Shown piece after piece: positions 56,540 to 64,000 of a DNA stretch of 64,000 nucleotides. A program made the position numbers and the translations under genes. The stretch is from Ophiostoma sp. CBS 140.51 (lineage: Eukaryota > Ascomycota > Sordariomycetes > Ophiostomatales > Ophiostomataceae), in NCBI GenBank assembly GCA_029298735.1, contig JANSLP010000032.1, positions 141,643 to 205,642 of the forward strand, read 5' to 3'. The notes below the pieces were generated by a model. That model saw only the letters and a list, made by a program, of their open reading frames with translations. It was not told the origin of the DNA and did not search any database. Numbering within the stretch: position 1 is the first letter of the stretch; each line of letters starts with the position of its first letter.

Positions 56540-58846
56540 ATGGGGGTCAATTGGGCTGCCTTCAAAAAGAGAATCGAAGTGTAAGTGGATACAGAGTACT
56601 TCCCGTCACCAAATCCCAAGACTGACAAAACATAGGCCAAAGCACAATGACTCGCACTACGAGAACACGACTTGGTGCAACCGAGACTTGATTCCAATTC
56701 CACCCGACCGCCGCACCTATGGTGTTTGGTCGTACTTTGGTGCGTTCCTTTTTAACCTAAAATCTGCCAGTGTGGCATCGTGAAAACATGTATAATTACT
56801 GACATAATGTCTCTCTAGGTTACTGGACCGTTTCTGGCTCGTGCATCTCAGCTTGGTCCGTCGGTAGTACGCTTCTTGCATATGGCCTGAGCCCTCAAGA
56901 GGCCATCGGCGTTGTGGTATGTTTATTCATCTACGGATCCAATGCCACTTCCTCGAGAACCGTACTAATATTCATAAATAGATCATTGGCGGTGTTTTGA
57001 CTGGCATGCTTGCCGTTGCATGCGGCTGGCTGGGCGAGGTGCATCATCTCGGCTTCACTGTCTCGAGCCGCTCTGCGTGGGGCATGAGAGGCGCGTACTG
57101 TACGTCTGAATTTCCCCAATCTAGAATTGGTCTCATCTAACTGTGCATCTAACAGTCCCCGTCATTATTCGCATCTTTGTGTCCTGCATGTGGTTTGGTA
57201 TGCAGGCATATTGGGGCGGCCAAGCGACTCGTGTGATGATTGGTGCTATCATTCCAGGTGAGTTTCCCTCCTTCCTTGTCATTATGCTCTCTAAAAACTG
57301 ACACAGTTTCAGGTTTTGCGCACATGAAGAACTCCTTCTCGGCAAGCTCCCACCTCGCCACCAACGACTTTATTGGCCTCGTCATCTGGATGTTGGCCTT
57401 TGTCCCCGCCGTTCTCATTAAGCCAGAGAGACTGCAGATTCCATTCTTTTTCTGCTTTGCTCTTTTCATGGGTACCTGCATTGGTTGTTTGGCATGGTAA
57501 GAACATTATCTCCGCCCTATGATCGAAAACAACAACATGATTTCATTGTGATTGATTGGTCTGACAAATTTACTTTGCAGGAGCGTGGCTCATGCTGGCG
57601 GCGCTGGCTCCCTCTTCCATGAGCCTGGAACGGCTGAGAACAAGGGCTGGGCGTTCATGTTTGGCATTACTGCCATCCTGGGCTCATGGGGCGCCGGAAC
57701 CTTGGGCCAGTCCGATTGGACACGTTACGCTAAGCGTCGGTACGCACCAACCATCTCGCAAATGGTCGCATCTCCTGTCACGATTACTGTTACGGCTGCC
57801 ATTGGTATTATCGTGACAAGTGCAGCCCACGACATTCTTGGTGGTGACCTTGTCTGGAACCCCATCTACCTGCTGGGAGATATCCAAGAGCTGTATCATT
57901 CGAGCCCTCGCGCCCGTGCTGGTGTGTTCTTTGCCAGCCTGGGGTGCGTTGCATCTCAGCTCTCAGTACGTGCTCATAATGTCCCTTCTCGACGTAAGCA
58001 GTTGACTTCTCCGCATCTCTGAGTCTAATCACACCATCACAGATCTCCGTCATTCTCAACTCTGTTTCAACGGGCATGGACATGGCCGGCCTCAGTCCCA
58101 AGTACATCAACATTATTCGCGGCAGCTATATCATGGCCATTATTGGCATTGCTACACAGTATGTTCTATTATGATGGCAACACTATATATCAGAATAGCT
58201 GCTAACAAACCGTTCAGGCCCTGGCAGCTCATCAGCACAGCCACTAAGTTCATCTCTGTGTTGAGCGGCTTTGGCGTCTTCATGGCACCGGCGACGTATG
58301 TATCCCCCGGCTGTGTAACTAATTTCCCAACATAAACTAATCTCATTCTTCTAACTAGCGGCATCTTGCTCTCTGACTACTTAGTCATCCGGAAGCGCAA
58401 GCTTCGTGTGAATGAACTCTACATGGGTAACTCCGAGTCGCATTACTGGTACATTGCTGGGTTCAACTGGCGGGCATTCGTTGCCTTTTTCAGCGGTGTC
58501 TGTCCTCTTCTGCGTGAGTATCCCTCTTTCCGTTCCACTTCGCTGTTTCTGCCACGCCTTAATTCGACATAGAAAAACAAACTAACACAATGCAGCTGGC
58601 TTGGCGGCAACTGTCAACACTTACACGAACCCCAAGTGGACCAACTGGACTCGCCTCTACAACCTCACTTTCATTGTTGGGTTGTCCATCAGCTTTGTTG
58701 TCTACTGCTCTCTGGCGTACCTTTTCCCCATGCCTGGCCTGGGTGTGGATACACCTTTTGTCGACGAGTTTGACTATGTTGATGGCCAGCCGTCGCCTGT
58801 CGATGGCAACTCCTCTGAGAAGGTGGCGCCTGACCAGAAAGTGTGA
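56540..58846 (+). CDS. NCS1-family nucleobase permease (Fur type)
   Basis: Eleven exons: 56540-56580, 56636-56739, 56819-56916, 56982-57099, 57156-57257, 57313-57496, 57581-57965, 58043-58158, 58218-58295, 58359-58513 and 58596-58846, 543 residues. All introns have GT-AG ends, and every junction restores conserved sequence. The N-terminal NRDLIPIPPDRRTYGVW segment and the following WSVGSTLLAYGLSPQEA are typical of Fur/Dal4 transporters of uracil, allantoin or related ureides and nucleobases. About 12 membrane helices are expected; GQSDWTRYAKRR after helix 6 and NSVSTGMDMAGLSPKYIN in helix 8 are further family landmarks. The protein should import its substrate with protons at the plasma membrane. 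Substrate choice within Fur proteins cannot be read here. Its partner gene suggests a pyrimidine such as thymine (inference). Confidence 0.93.
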
Positions 58847-59239
58847 AGCTCCTTTTGTTAACATTTGGGTGTGTCCCAAACCTCTGAAATATAGCCAATA
58901 TATTGCATATAGTTGTCTAGCACCGGTCATCTCCCTAGATATAACATGACACATGATTTAATCATTCTACCAAGTTACATATTACGTCGTTGATAGTCAC
59001 GAAATTAATACCGTACCTGTCATTGACATGCCACACCTCGTTGACACTCTATTTCCACGAAGTATGTAATGTCAGTGTCCCTCAAGATGTCTCCAGCCAA
59101 GGAGACATCATGAGTAGGGCACATAATTTTCTTAGTCTGTATATACGGCACAGTAACTCGTCCGTTGAAATCAATTATCTGGTGGGGTTATAATACTATG
59201 GCATTACCGTAAATTTTCATATGTCCCACACTTGACTAT
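58847..59239. other. intergenic between convergent permease and dioxygenase
   Basis: AT-rich 3' flanks of both genes. No other feature is seen. Confidence 0.5.
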
Positions 59240-60349
59240 CTAGTAGGTTGCATTGAGCCGCATGGCAATGTATTCTCCACTGTTGATAGGATCATACTTC
59301 TTGGGATTTTCCGGACCGTAGCAGCCTGGGAGCGTGTCAATCACCTTCTCGTGGTCGGCCGTCACAAAGTATGGGATGGACCGCCGCGGCCGAGTCACCC
59401 GTTGCTTCGTGGAATCTCCAGCTCCGTCAGCCTCTGTTGCTTCGACAAACGGCGGTGCCCGCACCCGGTGCAGTGTCGACTTGAGCTGGTCATTGCTCCA
59501 GCGCTGCAAGAAGTCGCCAATGTTGACGACGATTGTGCCAGGGATGTATGGCGCCGAATTGAATTTGCCTTTCTCATAGATATCCTCGACCTCCAAGCCA
59601 CCAACGCTGTCCTGAAAGAGCATGGTGAGCGTTCCAAAGTCGGTATGGCTGGCAATCCTCTCTAGCTTGCCATCACGGAGCAAAGACTCCTCGACGGCAG
59701 GGTAGTGTAGCAGACGGATTTGGTTGTCCTTGTTGACGTGGTAGGCCCAGAAGAACCTCTCATCAAGGCCCATACCAATGGCAATGGCACGGAGAAGGTC
59801 CAGTTCCATTTGATAGCCCTGCTCAAAGAACTTGACAAAGAAGTCACGGAAGCCTGGCAAGTCTTCTTCAGGAAGCCAAATGTTCTTCAGTCTGCCAACA
59901 TTGTAGTCGCGGCCCATCTCAAATGACTCCTTGAAGTCGGGCACCTTGCGTAGATTGCCGATACTGTCCTTGTCGTACACCATCTGCACGACTTTCTCCC
60001 GGCCGATGCCGCTGTAGCCACGGTGCCACCATCCCTCGGGTGGGTGCGGTACCTTTTCTTTGACGGCCTGAGAAAGATTGAAGAACTTTTCGTTCTTTAA
60101 AGAAAAACCGTTAGAATTGTTGGACAAAATAAAACAAAAGCGATTACAGAAGGAGCGTGTACGTACCCAGTCAAAAGCTGCCTTCACAGACTCTTCCGGG
60201 ATGCAGTGGTTGGAAATGTAGGCAAAGCCAAAGTCGCGAAAGGCCTCGTAGACAGCCTTGCCTACGGCTGCGGCATCCTCCGGCCGACCACTATAAAATG
60301 GGCCAAAGTCGATCACGGGGATGCTTGGGCTGGGTGGGGCGGTGGCCAT
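59240..60349 (-). CDS. 2-oxoglutarate/Fe(II) dioxygenase, thymine-7-hydroxylase-like
   Basis: Exons 60167-60349 and 59240-60094, 345 residues. The 72-nt intron (GTACGT at 60166, TTCTAAC branch, TTTAAAG acceptor ending at 60095) has no stop and keeps frame, so an unspliced read-through of 369 residues is also possible. The DIOX_N domain starts IPVIDFGPF. The iron ligands are His211 and Asp213 (SHTDFG) and His270 (LHRVRAP); the 2-oxoglutarate clamp is Arg298-x-Ser300 (RRSIPYF). Fungal thymine-7-hydroxylase-like features are HRGYSGIGREKV, FKESFEMGRD, LLHYPAVEESLL and the end NSGEYIAMRLNATY. Thymine-7-hydroxylase oxidises the methyl group of thymine stepwise to a carboxylate. The general isopenicillin-synthase-like fold is certain; the thymine assignment is my inference from these features and from the nucleobase permease next door. 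Confidence 0.9.
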   Translation of the reverse strand: MATAPPSPSIPVIDFGPFYSGRPEDAAAVGKAVYEAFRDFGFAYISNHCIPEESVKAAFDWVRTRSFCNRFCFILSNNSNGFSLKNEKFFNLSQAVKEKVPHPPEGWWHRGYSGIGREKVVQMVYDKDSIGNLRKVPDFKESFEMGRDYNVGRLKNIWLPEEDLPGFRDFFVKFFEQGYQMELDLLRAIAIGMGLDERFFWAYHVNKDNQIRLLHYPAVEESLLRDGKLERIASHTDFGTLTMLFQDSVGGLEVEDIYEKGKFNSAPYIPGTIVVNIGDFLQRWSNDQLKSTLHRVRAPPFVEATEADGAGDSTKQRVTRPRRSIPYFVTADHEKVIDTLPGCYGPENPKKYDPINSGEYIAMRLNATY

Positions 60350-60799
60350 GTTGAATTGTTGTATTGTGTAGCGAAGTGGATAGGCTTTTGCGTACGTATT
60401 GCAACGCTGATGTGCTTGATAAGGAGTAGCTCGAGTTGAGAGAGACTGCACCGGGGAGGACCAAGCCCTATCTAACTATATATGCAGAAGAGCATTTGTT
60501 GATGATATACTAAGTAGTCCCATTGGGGGATCAGGCCAATTTCTCGAGACACCAAAGGCCAAGCTGCATCCTGTTTGGAGATACATGTACAGGCTTGTAG
60601 AATGCGACGAAAGGAGGGGGAAAAAAGTGTGGAGGTCCAATGTAGGGGTTATCTAGCGTGGGGAGGTGCAGGGAATGGATACAGGAGAGTGGCGCTAGCA
60701 GTTGGCCGATCGCGATAGGCAAACTGGATACTCGCAAGAGTGGTGGTGTGTGGCGCCGAGATTCGGAGATATTTTGACTGAGCCAAACAATGATACAGT
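60350..60799. promoter_or_regulatory. promoter of the dioxygenase gene; 3' flank of the regulator gene
   Basis: 450 bp. Contains a GTTGGCCGAT site at 60701-60710 and a GATA word TGATAAG at 60417-60423. No other element is distinct. Confidence 0.55.
60701..60710 (+). promoter_or_regulatory. GTTGGCCGAT site upstream of the dioxygenase
   Basis: Identical to two of the sites in the reductase/permease promoter. It lies 352 bp upstream of the dioxygenase ATG. Confidence 0.6.
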
Positions 60800-63341
60800 C
60801 TAGCTAGAGGGAGACTGCCCATTGGTGCGCATAACTTGTGCGGCCTGCGTGAAGAATGAGTCGATGCGCAGTGCAACGGGACGCAATACACCGATCGCAA
60901 ATTCGTCCGCAATAGCACTCAGCCGCTGCAGAGAATCGTGAAACTTGCCAAGCAACGCAAATGTATCCCTGACCTGGTCTGGACTCGGTGCCAGAAGGAA
61001 GAGATAGATAAGAAAGTTTCCGCAAAGAATAAATTGCGACCGGGCATCTGGAAATAGATGCATTCTTGTCAGTCCGCGCGAGAGGTGGAAAAGAAAGTAG
61101 GAGAAAAGAAATGCGCCAAGATAAGACATACGGAGGCCCCAAAACGAATGCAGGCAATCTGGCGAGATGCCGTGCATAAAGTCGATAAACGAGGCAAAGT
61201 CTTTGATCGCTGAACAAAAGTGCCTCCGCAGGCTTGATCCAGGATCCTGTTTGGCCGCCTTTGTCACAGGACTCATGAGTGCACGAAAGTTGAGTGCGAC
61301 GGTGGCGTAGTAGGAGAGATGCAGGGGTGCTGGTCAGGACGGGACATAGATGTGGTTAGTAGACGAGATATAACACTAGACTCGGGACAATACATACCGT
61401 TGCTATGGTACACGTTGGCAGTGGGGATGCTCTCCATGCTGATGCATCGCGGCAAGAGCATCGACCAGTCCTGTAGCTGCCGCCTTATCTGAAGCAAGGG
61501 CACTTCTCTGGACAATTGGTCCTTGATGGATTCGAGATAGGCAATATCTAAGCTTTTGGAGATGTTAGTGCCAAGGCAAATCATGAGATCGGGGAAGTAA
61601 AATGTAGGATGGGTAAGACAAACAATGAAGACAAAAGCAGCTCGTGCACGATGCGGCTGATTGACACTGCATTTGTGAAGCGGGCACAGACGGCCGTGTC
61701 AGAAGATACGCAGTCCTCGTCAACCATGTGTCGCAGTGAAGCAGGTACGTTCTCGTCGTGGGCCATGTCCTCCATGGAGAGTGGTGATGTCGTAAACGAG
61801 CCTGGGTAAATGTGTGGTGGGTTGCCGTGGCAGACAGATGACCATACGTCGGTTGAAAATGTGGCCCACCACAGCTTGCGGCGCAGATGCATCTCCCATG
61901 CCTCTATTTGCCACGCCATTGGATCACGGTGCAACCCCAAGAGCTGGGCACATGCAACAGCTTGGGCCGCCAGCATCCACACGCGTGGTGTTTCCACGGT
62001 GGCATTCTCGGCGGAGTTTTCATGGATGAGCAACAGACATGCCTGTAGTGTCCACAGATTTGGACCATGGAGCTCGCGTTGGAGGGATGCAAGTGCTTGC
62101 TCAAACAGCTCGTGTTGGTCGAGATGAGATATGCTTGCACCACAGAGTTTTGGTGATGCTGATCGGCCGCATGTCTGACTCTGCTCCTGGCTGTGGTTTG
62201 GATCACGGTGCCAAAAGTTGGATGCAATGCCGTAGACGGCCCCTCTCAGTGATGCAGGGATAGATTGTCTATTGTCGGCATATGCCTTCAAGAAACGAGT
62301 CTTGGAAAGCACCGGAAACACGGGGTGTACGTGTTTGAAGTAGAGGCGAATCAGGCCGTCTGCACAGCCCTGCACGGCAGTCTCGATGCGGTCTGACGAA
62401 GCCTGTTTTGCGGCATTATCGAGTGGCAGAAACTCATCACGGACCATATTGAAGTGCACTGGTGGGTGACTCTCTCCATCTCTGTCGACATTGCCGCCTG
62501 CATAGACTTGGAGGATATCAATGTCCACACTGTCGGCCTCATTCATGACTGCTGCCCGGAACGAGGCCAACAGCTCCGTATCCTGTTCGCCCGATAGCCC
62601 CATGGAATGTGCTGTGAGACCTTCGTTGTCATCGAGTGTGTAGATGGCAGTCCTGTCAGCTGTCGCAGAGAAACGCCCCGGACTGCTCTGGGCACGGGCA
62701 CAGGGCGTGGCACTCGTCAATGGTGCTATGGCTGACAGCTGTGAGATGACTGTGATGGGCGGTGCTGTCTCGATATGGTCTTCCACGAAACAGGGGCTGG
62801 TTCCATCAGCATCTGCACGGCTCATGGCGGCATCCACAAGGACGGAGATTGGTGACGGCAGGGGGAACGGAAGCTGCAGTGGAAGCGGAACCGACAGTGG
62901 GCCCGGTGTGGCGAACGCCGGTCCAGTATCGTCTCCATCATACCCACCATCTCGGTCAGACTCTGGGGAAGGTGTTTGAGTCTGTCGCGTGGCCGGTGTA
63001 GCCGGGGTAAGGCTCCTGTCTGTGGCTTGGCAGTCGATGCCCTTTCGGAAACAATAGCGGCCTAGAACACAAATAAGTTGAGACGATTAGCCATGGCTGA
63101 TCGGTGGAAACGAAGGAATGTGGGGAAACGCGGGGAAACGCGGGGAAGACGAAAAAGAAAAAGAAAAAGAAAGCATACAGGGAGGCTGTGTGTCGATGAT
63201 GCACGCCGTCTTCCTTTGCCGGCAAGCATCACAAGGTCGACTCTTGCGGCTTCTCCACTGGCGCGGCTCGCCGAATTTGGACTTGATGCGGAACTTGCGC
63301 CGCCGGGTCGGCAGCGAAGGTGTTTGCTCGGCTGGTTCCAT
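60800..63341 (-). CDS. Zn2Cys6 (Gal4-type) transcription factor with fungal-specific middle homology region
   Basis: Five exons: 63179-63341, 61624-63061, 61398-61552, 61132-61329 and 60800-61047, 733 residues. The zinc cluster is Cys37-x2-Cys40-x6-Cys47-x7-Cys55-x2-Cys58-x6-Cys65, split by intron 1 within Cys55. Basic residues flank it (RRRKFRIKSK). The middle homology region runs from about residue 230 (LIRLYFKHVHPVFPVLSKTR), including WMLAAQAVACAQLLGLHRDP and HLRRKLWW. The third junction gives APLHLSYYATVALNFRALMS, typical of the family, and the fourth LHARSQFILCGNF. The intron 2 donor is GTTTGT, a weaker form. The protein probably binds paired CCG half-sites and controls the adjacent permease, reductase and dioxygenase. 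Its own promoter has two copies of the shared motif, which suggests autoregulation. Confidence 0.88.
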
Positions 63342-64000
63342 GTTGCTGGTGTTGGAGACAAAAAAAGTCCCAGAAGTCGAGAAATATTGCAAAGTTGACC
63401 GACGATTGTCGGGGAAGGGGGGGAGGCAGAGGCAGCACGAACTAATATACAGCGCACAGGCCCATGACTCGGAGTTGGCCGATGCCAGCCGGCAAAAACA
63501 TGGCCTGTCACGTAGGACATGGTTTCCAGCGCCAAGAAGCGGGGAAGATAACACTAACACTACTGTCGCCGTTGGAACGCGCTGTGGAAGGTCTGACAGC
63601 GGGGGTGCCACCGGAAAGTGTGGTGTGCCACGCTACCTTTTAGTTGGCGGACCCCTGGACCGCAATAAGCAACCGCGATCGGCCTTCTCCAGCACTAGCA
63701 GACTTAAATCATACGCCGCACCGCTTCACATCGGGCTTGTTTATCGCTACTGCCTTGATTTTCGCTTCTTCAGACAGCATATCTGAATAGCATTGTAGGT
63801 CAGAATTCTGAATAATTTTGGCAGATACATCTAAGTAGAGTAGAACAACACAATATTTGAAATGATTCAAAACATTTGAAAATGGAATCCAGTTTGAGGT
63901 TGGGTTTAACTTTTATTGCTCGAAAAGACGTAAAAAGTGAATCATCTTGGCGGACAGAGCAGGACGCAACCAAGACTGTAAAGTGTGAGGTCAAAAAGGA
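63342..64000. other. regulator promoter and window edge
   Basis: 63342-63640 is the promoter of the Zn2Cys6 gene and holds two shared motifs. 63780-64000 is AT-rich. No further gene is recognised before the edge. Confidence 0.5.
63394..63483 (+). promoter_or_regulatory. two GTTGRCCGAY sites upstream of the Zn2Cys6 gene, one palindromic
   Basis: GTTGACCGAC at 63394-63403 and GTTGGCCGAT at 63474-63483. The first is extended to CCGAC-N4-GTCGG (63399-63412), a perfect inverted repeat of the kind a Zn2Cys6 dimer binds. They lie 53 and 133 bp upstream of the regulator ATG. Confidence 0.62.

Noticed and set aside
1..64000. CRISPR arrays, insertion sequences or bacterial operons
   Set aside because: Spliceosomal introns and eukaryotic genes throughout; no regular repeat-spacer pattern or transposase was seen.

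Overview
This window looks like nuclear DNA of a filamentous ascomycete, most likely a Sordariomycete. The protein families point that way (Los1/exportin-T, Pob3, a polyglutamine MED15, PTH11-like rhodopsin-domain protein, Zn2Cys6 regulator, NCS1 permease). So do the short 50-120 nt introns with GTRNGT donors and CTRAC branch points, the GC-rich coding DNA and the CT-rich 5' leaders. I cannot name the species. The long low-complexity proteins and wide intergenic gaps would fit Ophiostomatales, but that is a guess.

Layout. 1-37.5 kb is mostly conserved core genome: a 5'-truncated low-complexity protein; a GFA/CENP-V-like protein; an intracellular GH1 beta-glucosidase; an AMP-binding acyl-CoA synthetase; a NIPA-type magnesium transporter; an uncharacterised conserved protein; the tRNA exportin Los1; the FACT subunit Pob3; an AT-rich island with one orphan 437-residue gene; a Whi5/Nrm1-like G1/S repressor; and Mediator subunit MED15. 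37.5-47.3 kb is a gene-poor stretch of almost 10 kb. 47.3-54.4 kb holds a salicylate-hydroxylase-like FAD monooxygenase, then a decayed zone where a crotonase pseudogene and a 5'-truncated carboxylic acid reductase pseudogene flank an intact PTH11-like gene.

54.7-63.3 kb is the most interesting part: an aldo-keto reductase, an NCS1 (Fur-type) nucleobase permease, a 2-oxoglutarate/Fe(II) dioxygenase resembling thymine-7-hydroxylase, and a Zn2Cys6 transcription factor. Eight copies of a GTTGRCCGAY-like motif, five of them in the divergent reductase/permease promoter, lie upstream of all four genes and I saw none elsewhere. I read this as a self-regulated nucleobase uptake and oxidation cluster (inference).

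Exon structures were assembled by eye from splice signals, reading frame and family conservation. Feature coordinates for spliced genes span first to last coding base; exons are listed in the evidence.
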